Positions 26,628 through 38,848 are shown, counted from the first letter of the stretch. The stretch: DNA of 62,863 nucleotides from Alphaproteobacteria bacterium (GCA_013288985.1 JABDAT010000004.1:1-62863); one strand, 5' to 3'. Program-made: numbers and translations. Notes: a model not told the origin generated them from the letters alone.

Positions 26628-27384
26628 GGGCTGGCTCCTGGCCGGCTTTTTCTGCCATAGATTCAGCAACGGTTTTTTCAAGCGTTGCAAGGTAATCCGT
26701 TATGCTCCAGGCGAGCTTATGTCCATTCAAAGACAGTTCAATGCCACTTATCAGTTCCGGTACTATTTTAAACTGGAGCTTATCCGTGCCGGAAATTTCT
26801 TTGATTGCTGCTTTAATCGTATCCTGCACTAGTTGTGACAGGGCAAATGCGCTGGTAATGAGCATAACAGGCGAGGAAGAAAGCATATACTTCTCTTCAT
26901 CCGTCAGGCTTTGCAAATGCCTGATGAATACCGCACTCATCTCTTCTTCCAGACTGCTATCCGCCAAATCATGCAATACCTTTGCAGTAAGGGCAAAAAC
27001 TTCCTGTCTGGTTCGCTGTACGATTTCCTGGGTCAGGTTATCTTCTTCATTCCTTAAAGCCTCTTTCCTTTTCGTGCGTATTGCCTCTGCTTCGGTCTGC
27101 ACTTCCTTTAAAAGTTGCTGACGCGACTCTTCGGCCTCTTTCTTTGCATTATTTATGAGTTCCGACTTTTGCTTGTCGAACGCTTCATTTTTTTGCCGGA
27201 AATCATCCTGTTCCTTTTGCGCTTCAGCTTTTTTAGCACTTGCATCGGCAAGTTTATCGGCAATGTTCTTTTCGCGCGCAGCAATAGCATCTAAAATGGG
27301 CTTATAAAGGAATCGCTTCAGCAACCACATCAAAATGAGAAAGTTGACGGCTTGGGCAGCGACGGTGAACCAATCAATCAACAT
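26617..27384 (-). CDS. atpF: N-ATPase b subunit with fused delta-like C-terminus
   Basis: The peripheral stalk. The start at 27384 ([15 protein letters not shown]) gives 255 aa with one N-terminal membrane helix and a long charged coiled coil (about 30-140). The final third (about 155-255), with [15 protein letters not shown] and [13 protein letters not shown], looks like a delta-type domain, explaining the absence of atpH in the operon. This long b form is normal for N-ATPases. Confidence 0.9.
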   Translation of the reverse strand: MLIDWFTVAAQAVNFLILMWLLKRFLYKPILDAIAAREKNIADKLADASAKKAEAQKEQDDFRQKNEAFDKQKSELINNAKKEAEESRQQLLKEVQTEAEAIRTKRKEALRNEEDNLTQEIVQRTRQEVFALTAKVLHDLADSSLEEEMSAVFIRHLQSLTDEEKYMLSSSPVMLITSAFALSQLVQDTIKAAIKEISGTDKLQFKIVPELISGIELSLNGHKLAWSITDYLATLEKTVAESMAEKAGQEPAHAA

Positions 27385-27388
27385 AACA

Positions 27389-27670
27389 TTAATGCCCCGC
27401 TGCTTGGGTGATGGCGTGATTCCAGAACGGATTGGCAAAGATAAGAATCATCGACACTACAAAACAATAAATGGCGGTGGATTCAATCATGGCCAGTCCC
27501 ACGAACAAAGTCCGTGTAATAGTAGTAGAAGCATCAGGCTGTTGCGCAAGCGAGCGCAGCGCCGTCGCAACGGAATAGCCTTCACCGAGTGCTGGGCCCA
27601 GGCAGCCAAATCCGGTGGTAATCCCTGCGGTGACAATTGAAGCCACTGCAATTAAGGTCATGCTATCCAT
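27389..27670 (-). CDS. atpE: N-ATPase c subunit (rotor ring), probable Na+ type
   Basis: A 93-aa two-helix proteolipid. Helix 1 contains GPALGEGYSVATAL with its own Glu. Helix 2 holds the ion-binding Glu in GLAMIESTAIYCFVV. EST-x-x-Y and two carboxylates are features linked to Na+ binding in the N-ATPase family; proton use cannot be excluded. It ends FANPFW. The start overlaps the atpB stop by 8 bp. Confidence 0.92.
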   Translation of the reverse strand: MDSMTLIAVASIVTAGITTGFGCLGPALGEGYSVATALRSLAQQPDASTTITRTLFVGLAMIESTAIYCFVVSMILIFANPFWNHAITQAAGH

Positions 27671-28373
27671 GGTGTGTCCTTTCGTTGTTGTTATCGATTG
27701 GTGAATCTTTGCGATGTCCTATGGCACCCGCAATGTAAACAGTGGCAAGGATGCTGAAGATATAAGCCTGCACCAGGCTGATGAGCAGACCAAGTGCTGT
27801 CATGACGGCAGGGAAAAGAAAAGGCGTGATGCTGAGCAAAATACCTACAATCATGCCGCCACTCATCATATTGCCGAACAAGCGTATCGCCATTGCCAGT
27901 GTGCGTGAAAACTCACTGATGATGTTAAAGGGTAGCATGATAAAAGTAGGTTGTGTGTAAGACACAAGGTAGCCACTTAAGCCTTGCGCCTGAATGCCAA
28001 AAAATGGCACGGCAATAAATACGCAAAGCGCAAGCGCTACAGTAGTTGAGAGCGACCCTGTTGGTGGTTCATATCCTGGAATGAGGGTGCAGATACCCGA
28101 TATAGCGATAAACAGAAATAACGTGCCAATAAAACCTATGTATTTTTCCGGATGTGCCAGACCGGCCTCTTCGATTTGGGTGTTGATACCGGTGACGATG
28201 ATTTCAAGAAAACTTTGCCAGTCTGAAACGGCACCATCTCGCACCAGTTTACGCGTAACAAGCATTGCACTTACGGTGAGTAGCAACATTAATGCCCAGC
28301 TTGTGAGAATAGTGCTGTTAAGCTTTAGGAAGCCATGTTGCCATACTATCAGCTGATCAGGGCTAATCCGCAT
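27663..28373 (-). CDS. atpB: N-ATPase a subunit
   Basis: The stator channel subunit. The start MRISPDQL at 28373 gives 236 aa with about five or six membrane segments. The key Arg lies in ISEFSRTLAMAIRLFGNMMSG, the conserved helix facing the c ring. Longer upstream starts run through atpR and are rejected. Confidence 0.92.
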   Translation of the reverse strand: MRISPDQLIVWQHGFLKLNSTILTSWALMLLLTVSAMLVTRKLVRDGAVSDWQSFLEIIVTGINTQIEEAGLAHPEKYIGFIGTLFLFIAISGICTLIPGYEPPTGSLSTTVALALCVFIAVPFFGIQAQGLSGYLVSYTQPTFIMLPFNIISEFSRTLAMAIRLFGNMMSGGMIVGILLSITPFLFPAVMTALGLLISLVQAYIFSILATVYIAGAIGHRKDSPIDNNNERTHHG

Positions 28374-28644
28374 ATTTAGGCTCCTGTGCCAGCCTTGTGA
28401 TAATAAACCGTGCAATGATAAAACCACCAAGGCATGCGAGCAGTCTTTTCCAGTCACTGTCTGCAACTGCATAAAACCCAGCCATAGTGATACTAATGCG
28501 TAACCAGAAACTGCCCATAAACCATAACGCCGGGTGCGCGCCGGCCATGGCTTTTTGAACCGTCCACCACAGGCCGCCGTAAAAAGCGGTTCCGAGCAGG
28601 CATCCACTACATAGCGCCAATACCAGACTTTCCATTTCATTCAT
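28363..28644 (-). CDS. atpR: AtpR, N-ATPase-specific membrane protein
   Basis: A 93-aa product starting MNEMESLV, with about three membrane segments and conserved Arg residues within them (FWLRISI and IIARFIITR). AtpR is found only in N-ATPase operons and is thought to aid c-ring or rotor assembly. It overlaps atpB by 11 bp and atpQ by 8 bp. Confidence 0.85.
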   Translation of the reverse strand: MNEMESLVLALCSGCLLGTAFYGGLWWTVQKAMAGAHPALWFMGSFWLRISITMAGFYAVADSDWKRLLACLGGFIIARFIITRLAQEPKYAD

Positions 28645-28952
28645 CTTTTGCCTCTTCTTCCAGCATTTCCTTACTTTCTTTGGCGACCCAATGCGCTGCA
28701 TTCCAGCAACCGGTGAAGAGACCAATAATCAGCAGTGTCAGCGTCCATGAATGGGTTCCGGGATAGCGTCTATCCAGCCAGATGCCCAGCATCGCGCCTA
28801 ACAACGTCGGAACCGTTACTGACCAGCCGATAAGTCCGAACATGCCAAATCCAGACCAGATACTTCGTCCCGTTTTGCGCTGCGCTTTTAGCTTACGGTT
28901 TGCCTGCGCGCTTACTTGCTGACTGAGTATCTGGTTTTGCATTTCCTGATTC

Positions 28953-28960
<8 letters not shown>
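28637..28960 (-). CDS. atpQ: AtpQ (AtpI-like), N-ATPase accessory membrane protein
   Basis: A 107-aa protein with a charged N-terminus and two membrane segments: GFGMFGLIGWSVTVPTLLG and TLTLLIIGLFTGCWNAAHWV. It corresponds to AtpI/AtpQ (F1F0-ATPase subunit 2 family). Gene order C-Q-R-B confirms the assignment. The start at 28960 overlaps the atpC stop by 8 bp. Confidence 0.85.
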
Positions 28961-31858
<2,898 letters not shown>

Positions 31859-31862
<4 letters not shown>

Positions 31863-33265
31863 TTGATTTCCCCCGCGCGTCTTGCTGCAGCTATTTTTAC
31901 AGCCAGCGCGCAGGATAGAAGTTTAGTATATACCGAGTCAGCACGGCTTGTGAGGATAATAGGAACGCGCGCACCTAAAACGATGCCAGCCGCATCTGCA
32001 CCGCCCAGAAAGGTCAGTTGCTTAGCCAGCACATTGCCGGTTTCTATTTCCGGTACGAGAAGAATATCGGCGTCACCTGCAACAAGGGAATGGATTCCTT
32101 TTTCCTCTGTCGCGTGTTTACTGATAGCATTATCAAACGCTAATGGCCCATCAAGTATGCCGCCCGTTATCTGACCCCGGTCAGCCATTTTGCACAAGAT
32201 TGCGGCGTCAACGGTTGCCTGCATCTTTGGATTAACTGTCTCTACGGCAGCAAGTATTGCCACTTTGGGCATTGTCTCCTCACCGTATAATGTGCGCCAT
32301 AAGGTAATCGAGTTCTGGCAGATATCGGCCTTGGTCGCAGCGTCGGGTGCGATATTAATAGCAGCATCAGTGATAATCAGTGGTTTATGATAAGACGGTG
32401 AATCAATAAGGTAGGCATGACTGATGCGGTATTCTGTACGCAAACCTGACGATTGAGGCACAATGGCTGCCAGCAATTCTTCTGTATGCAGCGAACCTTT
32501 CATAATAGCAGCGACTTTTCCTGCGGCAGCCAATTCTACGGCCTTGATTGCCGCTGCATGACTGTGTTCGGTATCAATGATTTCCCACCCTGATAAATCT
32601 ATTTTCGCTTCCTTAGCGGCTACTTTAATTTTATCTATCGGGCCGATAAGCACAGGCACAATTAAACCAGCCTTTACAGCATCGGCCGTAGCCTGCAATG
32701 TGTCTGCTTGCACCGGATGGACGATGGCTGTGCGCAGGGCTTCCAATTCCTCGCAGGATTGGATAATAGTGTGAAATCGGCTGTCTCTAGGAATTATAAT
32801 ATTTGGCAAAGTGGCACGTGCTACACGGAGTTTGTCTTTTGGTGCAAGAACTGTGGCCAGACCTTCAGCGACTATTTCTCCGCGCTGATTTACTGCCTTA
32901 CAATCCAAGGTAACAATCAGCTTGTCGGCGCGCTTATCGCGCACGATAGCGGTCACGGTAATGGTATCGCCGATACGCACCGGTTTTTTAAATTTTATAT
33001 CCTGCTCAAGATAAATCGTGCCAACCCCTGGCATTACCGTTCCAAGTAACGCGGAAATGAGCGATGCTGTCCATATTCCCTGGCCAACAATACCATGGAA
33101 TACATCGCTTTTGGCATATTCGGCATCCATATGCGCAGGATTGACATCCCCCGACATCACCGCAAAAAGCGTGATATCATCCTGCGTTAACGTCCGGGTT
33201 AAAACGTCTTGGCGGCCGACGGCAAGCTCATCGAAAGTGATATTTTCAAGAAATTGCTCGTCCAT
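31859..33265 (-). CDS. Bifunctional MaoC-like hydratase / phosphate acetyltransferase
   Basis: The 468-aa fusion has an N-terminal hotdog domain of the MaoC type (about 1-150, with FAVMSGDVNPAHMD and IVGQGIWTASLIS, the (R)-hydratase motif) and a C-terminal phosphate acetyl/butyryltransferase (about 165-465, with TDAAINIAPD and GGILDGPLAFDNA). The second half turns acetyl-CoA into acetyl phosphate for AckA. The first could supply (R)-3-hydroxyacyl-CoA for PhaC. This fusion is known in alphaproteobacteria and fits a link between PHA and acetate metabolism. Confidence 0.9.
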
Positions 33266-33333
33266 TGTTGTTTCCTTTGCTTAAATGCATCACCTCATTC
33301 TTCTGGGCATGACATCGGAGACAGAAAATTGAT

Positions 33334-33843
33334 TTAAGCAGCTAAAGGCCGCAGGAATTGCTCTGAAGCAAGCGCAACGCGCCCCTGTATGGATTCCAGC
33401 GTATCAGTACAGGATTCAAATACTATTTCGCGCAGTTTGTTTCCGGTATTGAAGTAACTATCGCATAATTGCTGTGCCACTTTATTTTGCAATTCGATCA
33501 TATCTTTGTATCTGCGGCAGGCAAAAATATCGCGTGAAAGTTCTAGGGATTCTGAAATAGCCTGGTTACAGTTTTTTATTATTTCATTACTCATATTGCG
33601 AAAAATAAAAGAGCTCATATTGCCGGACTCAGCGAGCGCACTGACATTTTCAGAACAGACACTCATGCATTCCACTGCACCACGAGTATAATTCTCAGCA
33701 GAACGAAGAATATTTTCTGCACTCTCCCGTTCTATTTCAAATGTTTTCCCCGCAGCTTTTTGAATAAATTTTGCTGGTTGGGTCGCAGAATCATGCTTTT
33801 TGAGAGATACTGCATTTGTGTGTTTCTGCGCTTGTTTGGCCAT
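33334..33843 (-). CDS. Phasin family protein
   Basis: Phasins coat PHA granules. The 169-aa product from MAKQAQKHTN is almost wholly helical and has the phasin core (SAENILRSAENYTRGAVECMSVCSENVSALAESGN...FACRRYKDMIELQNKVAQQL). The upstream ATG at 33918 is unlikely because it would translate the promoter region. It ends 68 bp before the MaoC-Pta gene and could head a very long transcript through ackA and the ATPase genes. An FNR-like box lies 102 bp upstream. Confidence 0.85.
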   Translation of the reverse strand: MAKQAQKHTNAVSLKKHDSATQPAKFIQKAAGKTFEIERESAENILRSAENYTRGAVECMSVCSENVSALAESGNMSSFIFRNMSNEIIKNCNQAISESLELSRDIFACRRYKDMIELQNKVAQQLCDSYFNTGNKLREIVFESCTDTLESIQGRVALASEQFLRPLAA

Positions 33844-33944
33844 AAAATTATTCCTTATTATATGTTGAATATTAAAAATGATCACGGTATCGGCACGAGC
33901 CGCAATAATCCAAATCATGTTGCCATTAATCGGAATAATAGAAT

Positions 33945-33958
33945 TTGATCTTAATCAA
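33945..33958. promoter_or_regulatory. FNR/FixK-like box upstream of the phasin gene
   Basis: TTGATCTTAATCAA is an ideal TTGAT-N4-ATCAA palindrome between fabI and the phasin gene. It could drive the phasin-pta-ackA-atp run. Confidence 0.65.
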
Positions 33959-33975
33959 ATTTTTGCGGGGCTAAA

Positions 33976-34746
33976 CTATCCTGCTATAATATTATACCCC
34001 GCATCAATGTAAGCAATGCTGCCAGTCACCAGACGCGCATCATCACTGACCAGAAAACGTGCATACGCACCCACACCATCAATAGAGATATTTTCATGCC
34101 CAGGTGTTTTCTGACGTGCGAGTGCAAGCAATTCATCAAAATGAGCAATACCTCCTGCTGCGCGCGTAGCAATAGGCCCGGGCGACAAAGCATTAACCCT
34201 GATATTCTTCGCACCTAATTCCGCCGCCAGGTATTTAACCGCCCCTTCGAGCGCTGATTTTACCGGTCCCATCAGGCCGTAATGTTCAATTACTTTTTCA
34301 CCGCCATAATAGGTAGTGGTAAGCAGGCACCCGCCATCCTTCATTAGCGGTTCAGCTAAATGGCTCAAATGAATAAAGGAATAGCATGAAATATCCATGG
34401 CCTCTAAAAAGCCCGCACGTGACGCATCAACAACACGCCCCTGTAAATCCTTTTGAGGTGCAAAAGCAATGGCGTGCAGCAGAAAATCCAACTTGCCCCA
34501 TTTGGTTTTGATAGCATCAAATAATGCTTCCGCCTGCGCATCATCACGAACGTCAAGTGGCAGGATAATGGGAGCGTTTATCTGTTCTGCCAGCGGGCAC
34601 ACGTAAGGTGCCGCTTTTTCATTAAGGTACGTAACGGCTACTTCCGCACCCGCTTCATGGAATGCTTTCGCACAACCCCAGGCAATCGAATGTTCATTGG
34701 CGATACCGATTACCAATCCTTTTTTACCCGCCAGAAAAGTGCTCAT
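33976..34746 (-). CDS. fabI: Enoyl-[acyl-carrier-protein] reductase FabI
   Basis: Reduces enoyl-ACP with NAD(P)H in fatty-acid synthesis. A 256-aa atypical SDR. GIANEHSIAWG is the nucleotide loop. TTYYGGEKVIEHYGLMGPVKSALE gives active-site Tyr146, Tyr156 and Lys163, at the same positions as in E. coli FabI. ARLVTGSIAYIDAGY near the end is typical. Confidence 0.95.
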   Translation of the reverse strand: MSTFLAGKKGLVIGIANEHSIAWGCAKAFHEAGAEVAVTYLNEKAAPYVCPLAEQINAPIILPLDVRDDAQAEALFDAIKTKWGKLDFLLHAIAFAPQKDLQGRVVDASRAGFLEAMDISCYSFIHLSHLAEPLMKDGGCLLTTTYYGGEKVIEHYGLMGPVKSALEGAVKYLAAELGAKNIRVNALSPGPIATRAAGGIAHFDELLALARQKTPGHENISIDGVGAYARFLVSDDARLVTGSIAYIDAGYNIIAG

Positions 34747-34804
34747 TATATTTCCTTAAAGTTTAATCGCATTGATCGAACTAGTAAGACTATTGGACTT
34801 GCAA

Positions 34805-34993
34805 TTAATCCGTGGCTGAATCGCAGGCTTCCTCTTCAGCCTTACTGAGCACGTGATATAAGAATTTTGGGATGTCGCTTATATTTTCAGGAATCTGCAT
34901 CAGATCCGAATCATGAGATAAAGGACCGAATTGCTCTGTTACAGGACTTATATTTTTGGTAATCAACGGAACCGATGTAGGTGTATTTTTCAT
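34805..34993 (-). CDS. Small hypothetical protein downstream of the CsbD-like gene
   Basis: The 62-aa acidic product (MKNTPTSVPLITKN...AEEEACDSATD) has a good AAGGAGA ribosome site. No motif recognised. It lies beyond the terminator of the CsbD-like gene, so it is probably expressed by read-through or a promoter in the short gap. Confidence 0.5.
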   Translation of the reverse strand: MKNTPTSVPLITKNISPVTEQFGPLSHDSDLMQIPENISDIPKFLYHVLSKAEEEACDSATD

Positions 34994-35031
34994 GAGATAT
35001 TCTCCTTGTTGCCATTAAAATAATTACCTGT

Positions 35032-35055
35032 CCCGGCAATCGTAAGATCGCCGGG
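35032..35055 (-). terminator. Terminator hairpin after the first CsbD-like gene
   Basis: CCCGGCAATC and GATCGCCGGG form a stem with one mismatch around GTAA, about 30 bp after the stop. The same hairpin follows the second copy at 45799-45821. Confidence 0.6.
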
Positions 35056-35086
35056 TCAAGCAAGTATTCGTCTTTAGAGTGCAGGC

Positions 35087-35338
35087 TTAACTAGCTTTGG
35101 CTGTTGGAGCAGCAGCTTTATCTTTGGTGCAAGCGGCAGTGCATTCAGCATCCAGTTTCTTCACTGTTTTTTCAGCATCTTCTTTTTTGACACCTAATTT
35201 CGTAGTTGCAGCATAGAACTTGTCAGGATTGGTTTTATAAAAACCAATTTCTTCATCAGTCAATTTAGTCCAGGTTTTTTTGATCTCAGCGCTTAATTTC
35301 TGAGTGTGGGTATTGCTGTTTACGAGTTGATTATCCAT
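35087..35338 (-). CDS. CsbD/YjbJ-like stress protein, copy 1
   Basis: An 83-aa product from MDNQLVNSN, with AAGGAGA six bases upstream. The core EIKKTWTKLTDEEIGFYKTNPDKFYAATTKLGVKKEDAEKTV follows the CsbD pattern (W-x-KLT-x-x-E ... G-x-x-KEDAE). An Ala-rich tail follows. It is paralogous to 45853-46107, including an identical C-terminal CTKDKAAAPTAKAS. Upstream are a conserved palindrome (35419-35434) and an FNR-like box. Confidence 0.75.
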   Translation of the reverse strand: MDNQLVNSNTHTQKLSAEIKKTWTKLTDEEIGFYKTNPDKFYAATTKLGVKKEDAEKTVKKLDAECTAACTKDKAAAPTAKAS

Positions 35339-35418
35339 AACGTATCTCCTTGAAGGAAGTTCTGCATAATCCAGGACGGAAAATAAAAGCCTATTGTCGC
35401 TGCCATGCGAGAGAGAAT

Positions 35419-35434
35419 ATGAGCGTCTACTCAT
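35419..35434. promoter_or_regulatory. Conserved palindrome ATGAG-N6-CTCAT before CsbD copy 1
   Basis: ATGAGCGTCTACTCAT lies about 80 bp before the start. The second copy has ATGAGCTTCTGCTCAT at 46185-46200. The arms are kept while the middle varies, as expected for an operator. Confidence 0.45.
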
Positions 35435-35476
35435 CTTTTCTCTATGTGGATTTCCAGGGAAAATCGAACGATTTTT

Positions 35477-35490
35477 TTGATGTAAATCAA
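35477..35490. promoter_or_regulatory. FNR/FixK-like box between CsbD copy 1 and the CBS gene
   Basis: TTGATGTAAATCAA is a perfect palindromic FNR-type site in a divergent intergenic region; it could serve either gene. Confidence 0.65.
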
Positions 35491-35631
35491 AACTAGTATC
35501 GCAGTGCGATGCTATAAAGAGTGCGAGGCATAGATAATGTGGAAGTTATAATTAGAATGCTGCCGCCAGCACAAAGATTGAGCATAAGAAATCAGATATA
35601 TAACGCCGCGCAAGCAAAAGGAATGCACTCA

Positions 35632-36111
35632 ATGGATTCAATACAAGTTCAAGAGATCATGGCTCATGATCTCATCATTATCAGTCCAGAAAAAATGGTG
35701 AACTCTGCCGCAAAACTGATGAAAGAAATGAACTGCGGCTCTTTGCCGGTTGGCAATGGCCCTAAACATATTGTGGGGATGATTACGGATCGGGATATTA
35801 CGCTGCGCGTTACCGCAGAAGGCAAAGATGCTTCTAATATGCCTATAGCGGATGCAATGACCCAGAAGGTTTATAGTTGCGATGTGGCAACGGATATTGA
35901 GGATGCCGCAGAGCAAATGCGCGAATACGATGTCCGCCGTCTTATAGTAACGAGAGAAGGAAGGGCAACCGGCATCGTTACTCTCGCTCAACTTCTTTGC
36001 AATCAAGATAAATTACGTATCAGCGATAAAGTGCTGCATGATTTGCTGAGAGGTAAAAAGAAGAGTCCTGTGAAACACGTTAGGACAATCAAGCCTGAAG
36101 AAGGGTATTGA
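35632..36111 (+). CDS. Two-CBS-domain protein
   Basis: A 159-aa protein with tandem CBS motifs, VQEIMAHDLIIISPEKMVNSAAKLMKEMNCGSLPV and MTQKVYSCDVATDIEDAAEQMREYDVRRLIV. Such pairs bind adenosine nucleotides and often act as energy sensors. The start MDSIQVQ (35632) has an AAAGGA site nine bases away. Earlier in-frame starts back to 35521 would add about 37 residues with no domain. The C-terminus is basic. It is probably low-oxygen or stress regulated through the FNR-like box. Confidence 0.8.
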   Translation: MDSIQVQEIMAHDLIIISPEKMVNSAAKLMKEMNCGSLPVGNGPKHIVGMITDRDITLRVTAEGKDASNMPIADAMTQKVYSCDVATDIEDAAEQMREYDVRRLIVTREGRATGIVTLAQLLCNQDKLRISDKVLHDLLRGKKKSPVKHVRTIKPEEGY

Positions 36112-36159
36112 AGTTTGTCATTTCTAGAACTCTATTTACGTCACATAATTCCCTGCCTA

Positions 36160-36420
36160 ATGATTTAAAGTCCCTGATATACTAAAAATATTCCCTGTTA
36201 TCTGGAGCAGGGAATTCTTCTTTAACTCACTGGAATAATGCGTCATATCGACGGCATATTATCCATTCTGGCACCAGAACGCTAATATTCCCTGTATCTC
36301 CCTGATAAACAGGGAATTATGGACAGAGACTGGTTCACCGCAGACTCCGTGCTGCACCATAACACTCACTATTACAGCAATGATTCCAGCATACGCTCTG
36401 TGAGTGGCGGGATTCCCGGA
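36160..36420. repeat. Dispersed repeat, copy A
   Basis: The 36112-36435 gap holds no gene. Its repeat contains ATATTCCCTGTTA...GAGCAGGGAATTCTT, a variable middle, then TATTCCCTGTATCTCCCTGA and AGACTGGTTCACCGCAGACT, ending at GCACCAT. It matches copy B (45425-45632) along about 195 bp. After GCACCAT it continues for about 58 bp into sequence shared with the tRNA-Thr attR flank. Confidence 0.75.
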
Positions 36421-36435
36421 CGTTCGGCAGGAAAC

Positions 36436-37041
36436 CTACGCTGCATGCCGCGTTAGTAAGCCCGCCTGTTGTTTCGCCTGCGCCAAAGCAGCTGCCGCCT
36501 TGTCAGGCCCCAGCGCCACACCTTCGATACGGATGACTTCTATGTCGGTGATGCCGAGGAATGCGAGGAACGTGCGCAGATAGCTTTCCTGATGTTCCAT
36601 CGCTTTCATCGGGCCGTCGCTATAGATGCCGCCGCTTCCCAGCACGAGAATCACCTGTTTGCCTTTGAGGAACCCTTCCGGTCCAGTCGGGGTATAGCGG
36701 AAAGTCTTCCCTGCACGCGCCACATGGTCAACCCATGCCTTGAGCACGGAGGGAATGCTTAAGTTATACATTGGCGCTTCCAACACAATGATGTCGCTGG
36801 CGAATAATTCATCTATCAGCTGATTGGACAGCAACAGGCCTGCTGCATCTTCATTGCTGGAAAACATCGCCCCCAGGAACTGCGGACTGACATGCGGAAT
36901 CGATGTTTTTACCAGATCGCGCTCAATGACCTTTGCATCGGGATTCTGGGCCTTCAGCTTTTCCACCGCTACCGCACCTATCTGTCTGCTCACGGAACCC
37001 TGCAGATTGCTACTGGACTTGATATTCAGAATCGTGGTCAT
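36436..37041 (-). CDS. azoR: FMN-dependent NADH-azoreductase
   Basis: A flavodoxin-fold quinone/azo reductase of 201 aa. NIKSSSNLQGSVSR is the FMN phosphate loop, APMYNLSIPSVLKAWVDHVARAGKTFRYT the flavin-binding core, and LGSGGIYSDGP the third segment. Divergent from an HxlR regulator, a pairing usual for quinone- or aldehyde-responsive reductases. Confidence 0.92.
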   Translation of the reverse strand: MTTILNIKSSSNLQGSVSRQIGAVAVEKLKAQNPDAKVIERDLVKTSIPHVSPQFLGAMFSSNEDAAGLLLSNQLIDELFASDIIVLEAPMYNLSIPSVLKAWVDHVARAGKTFRYTPTGPEGFLKGKQVILVLGSGGIYSDGPMKAMEHQESYLRTFLAFLGITDIEVIRIEGVALGPDKAAAALAQAKQQAGLLTRHAA

Positions 37042-37084
37042 ATGCCTTCTCCTTTTTTACTATAAATTTATTGGTTATCCTTAG

Positions 37085-37099
37085 TAATATGGTATATTA
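37085..37099. promoter_or_regulatory. Candidate HxlR operator
   Basis: TAATAT-GGT-ATATTA, a perfect palindrome in the 93-bp divergent region between azoR and the HxlR gene. Assignment is by position. Confidence 0.4.
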
Positions 37100-37134
37100 T
37101 AGTAACTATTAAACCATCACAAGAAGGCACAATA

Positions 37135-37536
37135 ATGTCAGAAGGTTACACAGATGTTACTATGGCTGATTCCACCCATTCTCAAGGACAATGTTGCGGT
37201 CCTATCCGCGAAACACTGAGCCGTGTCGGCGATAAATGGAGCCTGCTTATTATCAGTATCCTGAGTGATGCGCCATTGCGCTTCAACGAATTGCGCCGCC
37301 GCATCGATGGTATTTCCCAACGCATGCTTACCCGCACGTTACGTGAGCTTGAACGCGATGGTCTGGTGACACGCACCGTCACCCCTACGACGCCGCCAAG
37401 TGTTGAATATGCCCTCAATGATCTGGGGCGAAGTTTGCTGGAGCCGGTCAAGGCTCTCGTTACCTGGACAATGGCCAACTATCCGCAGATCAGCAAATCG
37501 CAGCAGCGTTTTGACAAGCGTCTTAAAAGTATATAG
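37135..37536 (+). CDS. HxlR-family transcriptional regulator
   Basis: A 133-aa winged-helix protein. The N-terminal Cys pair (QCCGPI) precedes VGDKWSLLIISILSDAPLRFNELRRRIDGISQRMLTRTLRELERDGLV, the HxlR core. A conserved N-terminal Cys is the redox or electrophile sensor in related proteins. It is likely to repress azoR. Confidence 0.9.
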   Translation: MSEGYTDVTMADSTHSQGQCCGPIRETLSRVGDKWSLLIISILSDAPLRFNELRRRIDGISQRMLTRTLRELERDGLVTRTVTPTTPPSVEYALNDLGRSLLEPVKALVTWTMANYPQISKSQQRFDKRLKSI

Positions 37537-37546
37537 TGCATTTATC

Positions 37547-37858
37547 CTATTTCACTGTAACGCTACCCAGCATGGTGGGATGGAGCGTGCAAAAGTATTT
37601 ATACGTTCCCGGCGTCGTAAATGTGTAGGAATAATTGTCGTTCGTATCCAATGCGGCGGAATGAAACTTATTGTTTTCCTCTACTACTGTATGGGGATCG
37701 GCATCATGATTTATCCAGGTAACTTTAGTGCCTGCTGTAATGGTTATGTCTGAAGGCGTGAAAATGTGATCCTTTATTCCAATTTGCTGGTCATTCGCCA
37801 ATGTTGGGGTTGAGATCATGAGAAAGCAAAAAGCAAGAACATATGAGAGTTTTTTCAT
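37547..37858 (-). CDS. Secreted cupredoxin (plastocyanin/amicyanin-like)
   Basis: A 103-aa type I copper protein. The signal peptide ends at PTLA-ND. Copper ligands are His56 (DPHTVVE), Cys90, His93 and Met96 (YFCTLHPTM). It acts as a periplasmic electron carrier or copper buffer. It lies 9 bp after the phosphoesterase gene and probably shares its ECF-type promoter. Confidence 0.9.
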   Translation of the reverse strand: MKKLSYVLAFCFLMISTPTLANDQQIGIKDHIFTPSDITITAGTKVTWINHDADPHTVVEENNKFHSAALDTNDNYSYTFTTPGTYKYFCTLHPTMLGSVTVK

Positions 37859-37867
37859 GAGAGACTC

Positions 37868-38848
37868 CTAGGATAATGTTGAATTGACAAGTGCCAGGGG
37901 ATGATTGCCTTGCACAGTTACGACATCGGTAATACCTAAGTAGCTGCGCAACTGTTCTGCAGGAACGGTCATAGGTCCTGGTGCGGATGCCGCGCCGGGC
38001 GCAGGTTGTGGATAGGCCGTGCCACGCGCGGTGTGGAAAGTGATATTGCCTTCCACCTTCTGAATCACCTGATGGATGTGGCCGTTTAAAATTGTCACTG
38101 AGCCATATTTTTTGAGCATAGTGATGGCCTGATCGGCGTCTCCTGTTGACCATCCCCAGGGATCATAGATTGTCCACAATGGCATATGCGCAAACACCAC
38201 AATCGGTGTGCTTGTGGGAACCGCACTCAGATCATCTGCCAGCCATTTAAGCTGATCGGTTCCAAGTGTTGCTGGCTTGCCGGGCTGAAAGTTAAACACG
38301 TTGACGAGCGCGATGAAATGCACGCCATGATCGTCAAAGCTATACCAGCCATTGCCTTTGGTGCCCTTGCCGTAACGCTCCAGATAGAGTTTACCGCCGC
38401 CTTCATCCAGCGTGTCATGTTCGCCCGGCACGTAATGCACTGGTGCTGGCAATGTCCCTAGAACTTGCGCGGCAGTGTCGAACTCGGATGCTTTGGAAAG
38501 ATGCGTAATATCGCCAGTATGCAGTATGAGAGATGGCTTCTTTGGGAAGGCATTGATTTTACCGATGGCTTCCTGCAGGGTTTTGATCGGTTCTGGATTG
38601 GCCTCTTTATTAAAACCTATATGGCTGTCGCTGATCTGCACGAAATGGAAATTGCTGGCCAATGCTGTACTGTCGCTCATGCTGCCCGCAGTATCCAATG
38701 CAAAAGCCTTTGGTATACCACCTACCAATGCCCATAACACGCCGGTGCCCGCCCAGGCGGAACATTTGAGAAACTCCCGGCGATCGAGTTCGGGTTTGAT
38801 TAAGGATTGTTTTGTGCCTTTACCGGACTTTGGTGAATCAATTGTCAT
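37868..38848 (-). CDS. Secreted calcineurin-like metallophosphoesterase
   Basis: A 326-aa protein with a Tat signal (RREFLKCSAWAG). Metal-binding motifs run in order: ISDSHIG, HTGDITH, PGEHD, VFAHMPLW and NGHIHQV. It is exported folded to the periplasm. The substrate is unknown. An ECF-type promoter motif lies 43 bp before the start. Confidence 0.9.
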   Translation of the reverse strand: MTIDSPKSGKGTKQSLIKPELDRREFLKCSAWAGTGVLWALVGGIPKAFALDTAGSMSDSTALASNFHFVQISDSHIGFNKEANPEPIKTLQEAIGKINAFPKKPSLILHTGDITHLSKASEFDTAAQVLGTLPAPVHYVPGEHDTLDEGGGKLYLERYGKGTKGNGWYSFDDHGVHFIALVNVFNFQPGKPATLGTDQLKWLADDLSAVPTSTPIVVFAHMPLWTIYDPWGWSTGDADQAITMLKKYGSVTILNGHIHQVIQKVEGNITFHTARGTAYPQPAPGAASAPGPMTVPAEQLRSYLGITDVVTVQGNHPLALVNSTLS

